Shown here piece after piece: positions 1 to 8,284 of a DNA stretch of 64,000 nucleotides. The position numbers and the translations under genes are program-made. The stretch comes from Amycolatopsis iheyensis (GTDB taxonomy: Bacteria > Actinomycetota > Actinomycetes > Mycobacteriales > Pseudonocardiaceae). Positions within the stretch are counted from its first letter, which is position 1. Each line of letters opens with the position of its first letter. Below the pieces are notes generated by a model. It saw nothing but the letters and a program-made list of their open reading frames with translations. It did no database searches and was not told the DNA's origin. The stretch covers positions 1-64,000 of the forward strand of contig NZ_JAMXQV010000002.1 of NCBI RefSeq assembly GCF_024703995.1. Direction: 5' to 3'.

Positions 1-62
1 GCGCACGCGTGATGGAAGCCTTTGCCGACGTCGATGCCTACCCACATCTTGCCCACGGCCAT
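1..62 (-). mobile_element. IS110-family transposase, N-terminal end only (cut by window edge)
   Basis: On the minus strand an ATG at base 62 opens a frame that runs off the left edge after 20 codons. The residues include the string MWVGIDVGK, which is the opening of the DEDD (RuvC-like) catalytic domain of IS110/IS1111 transposases, with the first catalytic Asp. An AGGAGG lies nine bases before the ATG, so this is a genuine gene start. The rest of the element lies outside the window, so intactness cannot be judged. IS110 elements usually lack clear terminal inverted repeats, and none was found between here and the next gene. Confidence 0.72.
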
Positions 63-286
63 CCGGCCGGTCCTCCTGTCTTCCCGGATCAACCCGTGGA
101 CGACCCGCCTGCATCTCCATAAACAGCGACCGAGCGCAGATTTCAATCAGCGGCCAGGGCGTCCAGAACGACAGGGCGGCCACTCCTCGTAAGCCACCTG
201 ACGGGGCAGAAAACCATCAGCCACACCCCATCGCCCTGGGCATCCAGAACATCCCGTCCTGAACACCAACAATCTTATGGAGAACC
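63..286. other. Intergenic stretch between the IS110 end and the reductase; weak direct repeat
   Basis: No convincing gene is present in these 224 bases. A 13-base imperfect direct repeat (GGGCGTCCAGAAC at 157-169 and GGGCATCCAGAAC at 238-250) is visible and could mark an insertion-sequence boundary, but this is only a suggestion. The sequence contains the upstream region of the minus-strand transposase and of the plus-strand reductase. Confidence 0.3.
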
Positions 287-1282
287 ATGTCGCCTTACGC
301 CGCCGCCGAAGACCGGTACGCGGGCATGCCCTACCGGCGGGCCGGGCGCAGCGGGCTGAAGCTGCCCGCCGTGTCGCTGGGCCTGTGGCACAACTTCGGG
401 GACGACAAGCCCCTCGACGTCCAGCGCGCGGTGCTGCGGCGAGCGTTCGACCTCGGCGTGACGCACTTCGACCTGGCCAACAACTACGGCCCGCCGCCCG
501 GCGCGGCCGAGGCCAACTTCGGCAAGCACTACGCCGCGGACTTCCGCCCGTACCGCGACGAGATCCTGGTGTCGTCGAAGGCCGGCTACCTGATGTGGGA
601 CGGCCCCTACGGCGAATGGGGCTCGCGCAAGAACCTCCTGGCCAGCCTGGACCAGAGCCTCGCACGCACCGGACTGGACCACTTCGACGTCTTCTACTCC
701 CACCGCCCGGACCCGGAGACGCCGATCGAGGAGACCATGGGCGCCCTCGACACCGCCGTCCGCTCGGGGAAGGCGTTGTACGCGGGCATCTCGAACTACT
801 CGCCCGAGCAGACGACGGCCGCGCTCGCCGCGCTGAAGGAGCTCGGCACGCCGCTGCTGATCCACCAGCCGTCGTACTCGATCCTGAACCGCTGGGTCGA
901 GGACGGCCTGCAGGACACCCTCGACGAGCACGGCGTCGGCTCGATCGCGTACTCGCCGCTGAGCCAGGGCCTGCTGACCGACCGCTACCTCGACGGCGTC
1001 CCCGCCGACTCCCGGGCGGCCGGCGCGAGCCCGTTCCTCACCCGCGAGCGCCTCACCGAGGAGACGCTGGCGACCATCCGCGCGCTGAACGACGTCGCGA
1101 AGCGGCGCGGCCAGACGCTGGCGCAGCTGGCCATCGCGTGGGTGCTGCGACGTGGGCGTGTCACGTCCGCGCTGATCGGGGCCAGCAGCGTCGCGCAGCT
1201 CGAAAACACCGTCGCGGCGACGAAGAACCTGGAGTTCACCGACGACGAGCTGGCCGAGATCGACCGGATCGTCGCGCGCTAG
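287..1282 (+). CDS. Aldo/keto reductase, YghZ/MgrA-like (L-glyceraldehyde 3-phosphate reductase type)
   Basis: This 331-residue protein is a full-length member of the aldo/keto reductase family, in the subgroup of E. coli YghZ, which reduces L-glyceraldehyde 3-phosphate and methylglyoxal with NADPH. The conserved active-site elements are visible: FDLANNYGPPPG (Asp and Tyr), SSKAGYLMWDG (Lys) and YSHRPDPETP (His). A late GASSVAQLENTV segment is the cofactor phosphate-binding loop. GGAG lies seven bases before the ATG. The stop codon overlaps by four bases the stop of the convergent Cip1-like gene. The true substrate cannot be read from sequence; with cellulase genes next door a sugar or aldehyde role is plausible but inferred. 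Confidence 0.88.
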   Translation: MSPYAAAEDRYAGMPYRRAGRSGLKLPAVSLGLWHNFGDDKPLDVQRAVLRRAFDLGVTHFDLANNYGPPPGAAEANFGKHYAADFRPYRDEILVSSKAGYLMWDGPYGEWGSRKNLLASLDQSLARTGLDHFDVFYSHRPDPETPIEETMGALDTAVRSGKALYAGISNYSPEQTTAALAALKELGTPLLIHQPSYSILNRWVEDGLQDTLDEHGVGSIAYSPLSQGLLTDRYLDGVPADSRAAGASPFLTRERLTEETLATIRALNDVAKRRGQTLAQLAIAWVLRRGRVTSALIGASSVAQLENTVAATKNLEFTDDELAEIDRIVAR

Positions 1283-2409
1283 CAGCCGATCCTCGCGGAG
1301 CCCACGGCCACGTCGTCGAACCAGAGCGTGTCGGCGTCGGCGCCGTAGCTCTCCCAGCCGAGGCGCAGGTCGGTCAGCGCCGGGTGCCAGGCCCGGGCGA
1401 GCCACTGCTGGTCGACGTCGGCGGTCGGGACGCCGTCGACGACCAGGCCGGGCACCGCTGCCGAACCGAGCCAGGTCCGCAGCGTCCCGGCGGCGCCGTC
1501 GATCGCGAACTCGAAGCACGACCACGTTCCGGTCGGCAGCGGGACGCTCTGCGCGACCCCGGCCGGGCTCTGTGCGGGCAGCGTCGCGTCGTCGGACTCG
1601 CGGTTCCACTGCAGGGCCCGGTTCTGACCGCCGGCGCGCAGGTCCCGGCCGCCGTCCGCGGTGTCGTGCGAGGCCAGGAACGTGACGTGCGCGGCGGGCA
1701 GCGCAGTCGTGTGCCGGACCCAGAACCGGCCGTAGAGCGGGCCCGACGTGGGCAGGCTCGTGCCGAAGAACGCGTGGTTGCAGTACCCGCCCTGGCCGGC
1801 GACCTTCACCGAGCGCGTGCCCGAATGCGCGACGGCGGTGTCGACGCTGACCGCGCCCGTGCCCGTGCAGTTCGCCGCGCCGACCGACCAGAGGCCGGCC
1901 GGAGTGGCGCCGGTCTGCTGTTCGAAGTCGTCGCAGAGGTCCGCGCTGCCGCACCCCGCGGGCGGCGGCGCGGAGGTCGTCGGGGTCGGCGAGGTCGTGG
2001 TCGCCGGGGGAGTGGTGTCCCCGCACGCGACGCCGTTGAGCGCGAAGTCCGTGGGGTCCGGGCCGGTCGAGGTGCCTTGGAGACCGAACGAGACGCTGCC
2101 GCCGGCGGGCAGCGAGGCGTTGTAGGGCAGGCTTTCGGCGGTGACCGCGGTGCCGGACTGGCGGACGGTCGCGTTCCAGGCGGACGTGACGGCCTGGGTC
2201 CCGGTGTAGTGCCAGGTGAGCGTCCAGGCCGGGAGCGCGGTGGCGCCGTTGGTCACGGTGATCTCGGCGGTGAACCCGGTCTGCCACTGGTTGACCCGGT
2301 AGCCGACCGAACAGGCCGGCGCGGCGGCGGCCGGCTCGGCGGCGACGGCCGCGGTCACGGCGGCGGCGGTGAGGCAAAGGGCGGCGAGGGCGCCGGCGAA
2401 CCTGGTCAC
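1279..2409 (-). CDS. Secreted CBM2 protein with Cip1-like (putative glucuronan lyase fold) domain
   Basis: A 376-residue exported protein. Residues 1 to about 32 form a signal peptide rich in Ala and Val. Residues about 34-135 are a family 2 cellulose-binding module with its paired Cys and conserved Trp residues. A Pro/Thr linker leads to a C-terminal domain that starts near DLCDDFEQQ and contains YGRFWVRH, QWNRES and LGWESYG. This resembles the core of Trichoderma reesei Cip1, a cellulose-induced protein with a glucuronan-lyase-like fold; many actinomycete relatives carry CBM2. The start chosen is GTG at 2409 because GGAGG sits six bases before it; the frame stays open much further upstream but without signal-peptide logic. 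A CebR-type palindrome at 2499-2512 suggests cellobiose control. Enzyme activity is unproven for this family. Confidence 0.72.
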   Translation of the reverse strand: MTRFAGALAALCLTAAAVTAAVAAEPAAAAPACSVGYRVNQWQTGFTAEITVTNGATALPAWTLTWHYTGTQAVTSAWNATVRQSGTAVTAESLPYNASLPAGGSVSFGLQGTSTGPDPTDFALNGVACGDTTPPATTTSPTPTTSAPPPAGCGSADLCDDFEQQTGATPAGLWSVGAANCTGTGAVSVDTAVAHSGTRSVKVAGQGGYCNHAFFGTSLPTSGPLYGRFWVRHTTALPAAHVTFLASHDTADGGRDLRAGGQNRALQWNRESDDATLPAQSPAGVAQSVPLPTGTWSCFEFAIDGAAGTLRTWLGSAAVPGLVVDGVPTADVDQQWLARAWHPALTDLRLGWESYGADADTLWFDDVAVGSARIGC

Positions 2410-2498
2410 AGAGGGCCTCCCGGGACGCGGACAGGGGCGCCGTGGCGGGTGCCACGGCGCCCCTGGGGGTGGCCGCGTTCTGGCGAGGCGACCTGGCA

Positions 2499-2512
2499 TG
2501 GGAGCGCTTCCA
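2499..2512. promoter_or_regulatory. CebR-type operator, Cip1-like gene
   Basis: The sequence TGGGAGCGCTTCCA matches the CebR operator TGGGAGCGCTCCCA at 13 of 14 positions. CebR is the LacI-family cellobiose-responsive repressor of cellulase genes in Streptomyces and relatives. The site is 90 bases upstream of the GTG start. Confidence 0.8.
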
Positions 2513-2787
2513 GCCGCCGGAAAGGTAACCCCGGGATGTCGTCGTTGTAAAGCGCGACCCGGACGCGGCGCCATCCGGTGGTCCGTTTTCCGGCCGGCTC
2601 GCGGCCCGGTCCCGCCACTGAACGCTCCTGAACGGCCGAACCCGTTGGGGCGCAGGGCAACAGGTGCTCGCCCTGCGCCACCGGAAGCGGCCGCCGGATG
2701 CCGCCGTTGGAGTGGAATCCGGGAAATCGGCCGGGGATCGCGGCGGGGTTTACAGCGCGCGGGACGCGAGGTACATTTCTGCGCTGC

Positions 2788-2801
2788 TGGGAGCGCTCTC
2801 A
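2788..2801. promoter_or_regulatory. CebR-type operator, GH5 cellulase gene
   Basis: The sequence TGGGAGCGCTCTCA matches the CebR palindrome at 13 of 14 positions and lies 28 bases before the GH5 start codon, a position where a bound repressor would block transcription. Confidence 0.82.
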
Positions 2802-2829
2802 TGATTCGTCCCGCACCAAGGAGAGATCG

Positions 2830-4326
2830 ATGCGTTCCGGACCAGCACTCCTCGGCGCGCTCAGCGCGCTCGCCGTCGTCGGCGCCACCACGGCGTTCAC
2901 CCTCGGCACGCCTTCGCCCGCCGCGGCGGCGACGGCCTGCGAAGTCGGCTACTCGGTGAACGACTGGGGCAGCGGGTTCACCGCCACCCTGACCCTGAAG
3001 AACCTCGGCACGGCCCCGCTGTCGGGCTGGCAGGTCAGCTACGCCTACACCGGCGACCAGCAGCTGCAGCAGGGCTGGAACGGCACGTGGGCGCAGTCGG
3101 GCCGGACCGTCACCCTCACCCCGGCGAGCTGGAACGGCACGATCGCCCCGAACTCCGCCGTGTCCGCCGGCGCGAACTTCGGTTACAGCGGCACGAACGC
3201 CGCGCCGACGTCGTTCAGCGTGAACGGCGCCCCGTGCGGCGGCAGCACGCCGACGACCACCCCCACGACCCCGACCACCCCGACGACCACCACGACCACG
3301 CCACCACCCGGCGACGCGCCCGCGGTGCACGTCTCCGGCAACCACCTGGCCGACACCGCGGGCGCCCGGGTGACGCTGCGTGGGGTCAACCGCTCCGGCG
3401 GCGAGTTCGCGTGCGTGCAGGGCAACGGCCTCTTCGACGGGCCGATGGACGCGGCCTCGGTGGCCGCGATCAAGAGCTGGCACGCCAACGTCGTGCGCGT
3501 GCCGTTCAACGAGGACTGCTGGCTGGGCCTGCCGAACGTGAAACCGGAGTACGCGGGCGCCACCTACCGCGCCGCCCTGAAGTCCTATGTGGACCTGCTG
3601 CACCGGAACGGCCTGATCGCGATCCTCGACCTGCACTGGACCCACGGCGTCTACACGGGCAGCTCTTCGGCGTGCAGTGACGTCAACGCCACCTGCCAGA
3701 AGCCGATGACCGGCACCGAGCACTCGGTGGACCTGTGGACCTCCGTCGCGAACACCTTCAAGGGCGACAACGCCACGATCCTCGACCTGTTCAACGAGCC
3801 CTACCTCGACCGCGCGGTCTCCGGCTCGGCGCAGGCCTGGACGTGCTGGCGGGACGGCGGCTCCGCGTGCCCCGGCATCGGCTACCCGGTCGCCGGTATG
3901 CAGACGCTGGTGAACGCGGTGCGCGCGACCGGCGCCACCAACGTGCTCATGCTCGGCGGGCTCGCCTACGCCAACGACCTGACCGGCTGGCTGCAGTACC
4001 AGCCGGCCGACCCGGCGGGCAACCTCGTCGCGTCCTGGCACTCCTACAACTTCAACACCTGCAGCTCGTCTTCGTGCTGGGACAGCCAGCTCGCGCCGGT
4101 CGCCGCCGCCGTGCCGCTGGTGGCCGGGGAGATCGGCGAGAACGACTGCGCGAGCGGGTACGTCACCGGCCTGATGGACTGGCTCGACCGGCACCAGGCG
4201 TCCTACCTCGGCTGGACCTGGAACACCTGGAACTGCGCCACCGGCCCGGCGCTCGTCTCGGCCTACGACGGGACGCCGACCGCGTTCGGCGCGGGCATCC
4301 GGGCGCACTTCCTCGCGGCCGGGTGA
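2830..4326 (+). CDS. Secreted endoglucanase: CBM2 plus glycoside hydrolase family 5
   Basis: This 498-residue protein cleaves beta-1,4-glucan outside the cell. It has a signal peptide (residues 1 to about 35), an N-terminal CBM2 (about 36-138), a Thr/Pro linker (about 139-162) and a GH5 catalytic domain (about 165-498). The GH5 acid/base is Glu323 in LDLFNEPYLD and the nucleophile is Glu434 in VAGEIGEN; the substrate-binding strings VVRVPFNEDCW and LDLHWTH are also present. The start at 2830 is chosen because AAGGAGA precedes it and the signal peptide begins there; the frame extends upstream across the operator. Its 5' side carries a CebR-type site, and it is transcribed divergently from the Cip1-like gene. 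Confidence 0.93.
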   Translation: MRSGPALLGALSALAVVGATTAFTLGTPSPAAAATACEVGYSVNDWGSGFTATLTLKNLGTAPLSGWQVSYAYTGDQQLQQGWNGTWAQSGRTVTLTPASWNGTIAPNSAVSAGANFGYSGTNAAPTSFSVNGAPCGGSTPTTTPTTPTTPTTTTTTPPPGDAPAVHVSGNHLADTAGARVTLRGVNRSGGEFACVQGNGLFDGPMDAASVAAIKSWHANVVRVPFNEDCWLGLPNVKPEYAGATYRAALKSYVDLLHRNGLIAILDLHWTHGVYTGSSSACSDVNATCQKPMTGTEHSVDLWTSVANTFKGDNATILDLFNEPYLDRAVSGSAQAWTCWRDGGSACPGIGYPVAGMQTLVNAVRATGATNVLMLGGLAYANDLTGWLQYQPADPAGNLVASWHSYNFNTCSSSSCWDSQLAPVAAAVPLVAGEIGENDCASGYVTGLMDWLDRHQASYLGWTWNTWNCATGPALVSAYDGTPTAFGAGIRAHFLAAG

Positions 4327-4441
4327 GCTCCGGCGGGTGCACCACCGGCGGCGTCCGGCCCGTGACGTCGCGGGCCCCCGCGGTAACGCTGCGGTACTGT
4401 CGTCGTGGTGCACCCGTACTCCGGAAGTCGTTGGATGAACG

Positions 4442-5905
4442 ATGAGTCGACAGGTCAAGCCAGGGAGCAAGCCGTACCGTGCACAGCTGCGTGACCGGCT
4501 GGCCGCACTGGGCTTCCCCGAAGCGGCGATGCCGGCCAGGGTCGCGGAGAACCTGATCGTCGAGTGCCGGATCCCGCCGCGCACCGCGTGGCGGCTGGCG
4601 TCCGAGCTCTCGCTCGACGTCGCGGCGCACCACTACAACGCCGTCACCGGCGACCCCCGCGCGGGCATGCGCGGCACCCGCATCTGGGAGTACGAGCAGT
4701 GGCCCGAGCGCGGCGTCCGGCCGACGGTCGCGGCCCTGCGCGTGCTGGCCCAGGTGTACGGCACCGGCTGGAAGTCCCTGCTCGGCCTGCGTGACCTCGA
4801 GCAGCTGCCGGCCAAGGACCTCGCCGAGTACCACGCCGAGCCGGAGCAGGCGGCGGCCCCGGTGCTCGCCACGCCGGAACCGCCGTCGCGCCCGGCCCGC
4901 ACCAGCCCCCGCGACGAAGGCCGGCCGGACGCGGACATCGGGGCCGGCGCCCTCGACGACGCCATCCTGCTGACCAAGACCAACGTCGACGACGTCCAGC
5001 TCGACGACCTGTGGTCCGACCTGGACTTCCTCGGCGGCGCCTACACCCGGACCGCCCCGGAGTCGATCCTCGGTCAGCTCGCCGTCATCGAGGAGCGGAG
5101 CTCGTCGCTGCTCAAGGGCCGGCAACGCCCGAAGCAGACGCAGGACCTGCTGCTCGTCGGGGCCAAGTGCAGCGCGATGATGGCCTGGATCGCCGGCGAC
5201 CTCGGCCGGTACTGGCTTTCGCGCGAGCTGAACTCCGCCGCCTGGCTCTACACCCAGTACGCCGACGACTTCCTCGCCCGGCGCTGGGTGCGCACGTCGC
5301 AGGCGCGGGTGGCGTTCTGGTCCGGCAACGGCGTCGAGTCGGCGAAGCTGGCCGCCGACGGGCTCAACTACCATGTCGGCGGGCGGCTCACGGACGCGCC
5401 GCTGATCCTGGCCGAGGCCCGCGGCTGGTCGTCGGTGCAGGCCGAGCCGCAGGTGCTGGACGCGATCGCGCGCTGGACCAGCATCGAAGACCCGGAGCTC
5501 GGCGCCGGCGGCGAGGACCGGTTCTTCAACATCACGAAGGACCGCCGGCACTACATGGCCGGCACGTCGCTGCTTTCGGTCGGCCAGGCGTCCGCGGCCT
5601 TGCGCGAGTTCTCGACCGCGCGAGAGGCTTACGAAAAGCTGTCACTGGAAAGCCGCTGGGAGGCCATGGACCCGATGATCCGGATCGACACCGGCCGGGC
5701 GCACCTGCGGCTCGACGATCTCGACGGCGCCGCCGCCCAGGTGGAGCCGCTGCTGGCCACCGACGTCGCCAAGCAGCCGGAAATGGTGCGGGCCATGCTG
5801 AAAGTGCTGGCCGGCGAGCTGGCCGGGCCACGCTGGCGCGAAGCCGCCACGGCCCGCAACCTCGCGGAAGCCCTGCTGGACGCGCAATCCTCGGCGCGCC
5901 GGTGA
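4442..5905 (+). CDS. XRE-like helix-turn-helix regulator with C-terminal TPR-like region
   Basis: A 487-residue regulator of a type common in streptomycetes and Pseudonocardiaceae. The N-terminal 120 residues hold a divergent HTH (TAWRLASELSLDVAAHHYN), followed by the family's WEYEQWP and ALRVLAQVYGT strings. After a Pro-rich linker (about 135-160) the remaining two thirds is helical and TPR-like, with short motifs such as SVGQASAALREF. Such proteins are usually pathway-specific regulators whose C-terminal half receives the signal. It heads a run of five genes; its stop lies 29 bases before the preferred start of the AfsA-like gene and overlaps an alternative GTG start (5902) by two bases, so it most likely controls or responds to their product. 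No strong Shine-Dalgarno is seen before the ATG. Confidence 0.85.
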   Translation: MSRQVKPGSKPYRAQLRDRLAALGFPEAAMPARVAENLIVECRIPPRTAWRLASELSLDVAAHHYNAVTGDPRAGMRGTRIWEYEQWPERGVRPTVAALRVLAQVYGTGWKSLLGLRDLEQLPAKDLAEYHAEPEQAAAPVLATPEPPSRPARTSPRDEGRPDADIGAGALDDAILLTKTNVDDVQLDDLWSDLDFLGGAYTRTAPESILGQLAVIEERSSSLLKGRQRPKQTQDLLLVGAKCSAMMAWIAGDLGRYWLSRELNSAAWLYTQYADDFLARRWVRTSQARVAFWSGNGVESAKLAADGLNYHVGGRLTDAPLILAEARGWSSVQAEPQVLDAIARWTSIEDPELGAGGEDRFFNITKDRRHYMAGTSLLSVGQASAALREFSTAREAYEKLSLESRWEAMDPMIRIDTGRAHLRLDDLDGAAAQVEPLLATDVAKQPEMVRAMLKVLAGELAGPRWREAATARNLAEALLDAQSSARR

Positions 5906-5934
5906 CCGAACCGACCCGGATGGAGGTGCCGAGC

Positions 5935-6720
5935 GTGGCACCGCACGGTTTCCCACGCCCGGACGCACCCCTCGAAGACCGGCCGCGGCGCCACGTCGTG
6001 GTGGTGGCCGACCGGTTCCGCCGGTTCGCCCGCGGCGAGCAGGTGTTCACGGTGTCCGGCCTGCTGGCGCTGCTCGCGACGCCGGGTGCGGAGGAGGCGG
6101 CCTGCCACTGGGTGATCCACCCCGGCCAGGGCGTCGACGCGACGGACGGCGACCTGCTCGAAGCCGCCGGCGAGAAGAGCGAGATCGCGGTGTGCCTGGC
6201 CGGCCTGGAGGCGTTCCGGCAGGCGCCGGAGCCCCCGTCGGTGGTCCACAAGCAGCGTGCGGAGAACGTCCTGCTGGCGGACGTGCACAGTCCTGCGGCC
6301 ACGCACTGCCAGGCCGCCCTGCGCATCCACCGGGACAACGAGCTGATCCTCGACCACCACACCGGCGAGCACGTCCAGGGCATCGTGATCGTCGAGGCGA
6401 TGCGCCAGATCTGCATCGCGCAGTTCGAGACCGCGGTCCGGCCCGGCCTGGGCCCGGCGGCCTACGCGGGGGTGTGGAAGCGGATCGACCTGTCCTTCCA
6501 GGACTTCCTGTTCCCGCTGCCGGCGACGGTCGAGTCACGCATCGAAGAGTCCGACTTCGCCCGCGAGAGCCACCTGAAGTTCCGCGCGACCACGGCGGTG
6601 CGCCAGCAGGGGTGCACGGTCGCCACCGCCGTCATCGAGTACTCGATGATCGCCCAGGGGCGCATCGACGCCCTCGAACGCCGCAAAGCCGACCAGGCCA
6701 CCCGAGCCTGCCTCGGCTGA
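5935..6720 (+). CDS. AfsA-type hotdog-domain protein (butyrolactone/butenolide signal biosynthesis family)
   Basis: About 261 residues with the A-factor biosynthesis hotdog domain. AfsA condenses dihydroxyacetone phosphate with a beta-ketoacyl-ACP to begin gamma-butyrolactone synthesis. Family hallmarks here are VVHKQRAENVLLADV near residue 90, HHTGEHVQGIVIVEAMRQ in the centre and DLSFQDFLFPLP in the second hotdog unit. The N-terminal 80 residues do not look like classical AfsA and are of unknown role. GTG at 5935 is preferred because GGAGG lies eight bases before it; GTG at 5902 (overlapping the previous stop) and ATG at 5920 are in-frame alternatives. The HAD phosphatase two genes downstream would suit the dephosphorylation step of such a pathway. 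Confidence 0.85.
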   Translation: MAPHGFPRPDAPLEDRPRRHVVVVADRFRRFARGEQVFTVSGLLALLATPGAEEAACHWVIHPGQGVDATDGDLLEAAGEKSEIAVCLAGLEAFRQAPEPPSVVHKQRAENVLLADVHSPAATHCQAALRIHRDNELILDHHTGEHVQGIVIVEAMRQICIAQFETAVRPGLGPAAYAGVWKRIDLSFQDFLFPLPATVESRIEESDFARESHLKFRATTAVRQQGCTVATAVIEYSMIAQGRIDALERRKADQATRACLG

Positions 6721-6753
6721 GCCGGCGACCACCGGAAGGGATACGAAACCACG

Positions 6754-7560
6754 ATGTCCGACGAGCAGGACCGCTCCGCGTCCTTCGCCCAGGGACTCAC
6801 CCTCATCCAGCAGCTCGGCGGCGCGGACCGGCCGGCCGTGCTGGACCTGTTCGAGAGCATCGGCGAAGCCGAGTTCGGGAAGGAGTGCGTCGGGTTCATC
6901 TACGGCGACGTCTACCACCGCCCCGGCCTCGCGCTCGCCGACCGGCAGCTGGCGACGGTCGGGGCGCTCATCGCGCTCGGCTACGCCGGCTCCCAGCTGC
7001 AGTTCCACGCCAAGGCCGCGCTCAACGTCGGCTGCACCCGGCGGCAGCTGGTGGAGACGGCCATCCAGATCAGCTCGTTCGCCGGGTTCCCCGCCACGCT
7101 CAACGCGCTGGGCGAGCTCAAGGCGCTGTTCGAGAGCCTGCCCGACGAGGAGCCGGCGGCGGAGGAGCCCGCCGACCTGCCGTGGGCCGGCATCGAGGAC
7201 CGCTACGAGCGCGGCCTGGCCGCGATGAAGGCCGTCGACGGCGAGGCGGGGGAGAAGGTCGCCGCCGCGCTGCGGGACATCGCGCCGGACCTGGCCACCT
7301 ACATCGTCGAGTTCACCTTCGGCGAGCTCTACACGCGGCCGCACCTGAGCCTGCGCCACCGCGAGATCGTCACGATCGCCGCCTGCGTCGCGCTCGGCAC
7401 CGCGCTGCCGCAGCTGAAGGTGCACATCCACGGGCTGCTCAACGTCGGCGGCACCGAGAAGGAGGTCGTCGAGACCATCCTGCACCTGGCGTTCTACTGC
7501 GGCTTCCCGGCCGCGCTCAACGCCATCGGCGCCGCGCGGGAAGTGTTCGCGCAGCGGTGA
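6754..7560 (+). CDS. Carboxymuconolactone decarboxylase family protein, two tandem domains
   Basis: A 268-residue all-helical protein built from two CMD/AhpD-type halves (about 35-130 and 165-265). Both halves carry matching strings: GFIYGDVYHRP / EFTFGELYTRP and FAGFPATLNALGE / YCGFPAALNAIGA. The CxxC pair of AhpD peroxidase-type members is absent, so a redox role is unlikely; family members include lactone decarboxylases and poorly characterised enzymes. The GGAAGGG Shine-Dalgarno precedes the ATG. It lies 33 bases after the AfsA-like gene and overlaps the next gene by four bases, so it is part of the same operon. Action on a lactone ring made by the AfsA-like enzyme is an attractive inference only. 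Confidence 0.85.
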   Translation: MSDEQDRSASFAQGLTLIQQLGGADRPAVLDLFESIGEAEFGKECVGFIYGDVYHRPGLALADRQLATVGALIALGYAGSQLQFHAKAALNVGCTRRQLVETAIQISSFAGFPATLNALGELKALFESLPDEEPAAEEPADLPWAGIEDRYERGLAAMKAVDGEAGEKVAAALRDIAPDLATYIVEFTFGELYTRPHLSLRHREIVTIAACVALGTALPQLKVHIHGLLNVGGTEKEVVETILHLAFYCGFPAALNAIGAAREVFAQR

Positions 7561-8258
7561 CGGCGCTGAAGAAGCTGCGCGTGGTCGCGCTCGACTGCGA
7601 CGGCGTGCTCATCGACGACACCTACCTGGCCATGATCGCCCGGTTCGTCACCGACCACGGCGGGGTCTACGACGCCGCGGCCGAGCGGGACGTGATCGGG
7701 CTGCGCGACATCGTCGTCGCCGAGAAGGTCACCCGGCTCTGCGGCCTCGACCAGCCGGCCGAGGAGACCCTGAAGCAGCTGTGGGCCGCGCGGCAGGAGT
7801 ACCTGGCGCAGCACCCCATCCGGGTCGCCGAAGGCGTGCGTGAGTGCCTCGAGGCGCTGGGCGAGCTGCCGGTCCGGCTGGTCTGCTACGGCGGGCGGAC
7901 CCGCGAGCACACCTTCGACCGCCACCTCGGCGACCTCGTGGACCTGCTCGACCCCGAGGTCCCGTACGTGAGCATCAACGAGCACCGGCCCGGCGTCGAG
8001 CACATCACCCGGACCGTGCTCGGGGCCGGGTTCGACGAGATCGTCTTCGTCGACGACGTCAGCCGGGTCGCCGAAGACGCCTGCGCGCACGGCGCCGGGT
8101 TCATCGGCTTCCCGGCGAGCCCGGCACACGCGCGGCAGCGCGAGTTCATGGCCGGGTTCGGCGTCACGCACTTCGCGACGTCCCCGGCCGGACTGACGCC
8201 CGGACTTCTGGAGATCGTCGACGCGGAGCTGGCGACTTCGACACACTGGCCGGGTTGA
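7557..8258 (+). CDS. HAD-superfamily hydrolase (phosphatase)
   Basis: A 233-residue haloacid-dehalogenase-type protein. The nucleophile motif is DCDGVLIDD near residue 14; the later VFVDDVSRVAEDA segment supplies the metal-binding Asp pair, and the cap between them is helical. The GTG start overlaps the previous stop (GTGA), implying translational coupling. In A-factor synthesis a phosphatase removes the phosphate of the butenolide or butanolide intermediate; a HAD enzyme next to an AfsA-like gene could do that job, but the substrate is not determined by the sequence. Confidence 0.82.
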   Translation: MTALKKLRVVALDCDGVLIDDTYLAMIARFVTDHGGVYDAAAERDVIGLRDIVVAEKVTRLCGLDQPAEETLKQLWAARQEYLAQHPIRVAEGVRECLEALGELPVRLVCYGGRTREHTFDRHLGDLVDLLDPEVPYVSINEHRPGVEHITRTVLGAGFDEIVFVDDVSRVAEDACAHGAGFIGFPASPAHARQREFMAGFGVTHFATSPAGLTPGLLEIVDAELATSTHWPG

Positions 8259-8284
8259 GGAGTACCCGCACCCTTGGAGCCGCT

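Larger units (their letters stand above)
2410..2829. other. Divergent intergenic region holding both cellulase-gene promoters
   Basis: These 420 bases separate the start codons of the Cip1-like gene (minus) and the GH5 gene (plus). I see no gene here. The region carries two 14-bp CebR-type palindromes, one on each side (listed separately), each closer to one of the two genes, so each gene probably has its own promoter and operator rather than sharing one. Confidence 0.7.

Noticed and set aside
275..2455. Long frames on both strands across the aldo/keto reductase
   Set aside because: Arg/Pro-rich translations without motifs; the reductase frame is a full family match.
2410..4584. Continuation of the Cip1-like reading frame to 4584 on the minus strand
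   Set aside because: It would cross the CebR operators and the whole GH5 gene; the GTG at 2409 with GGAGG and signal peptide is the true start.
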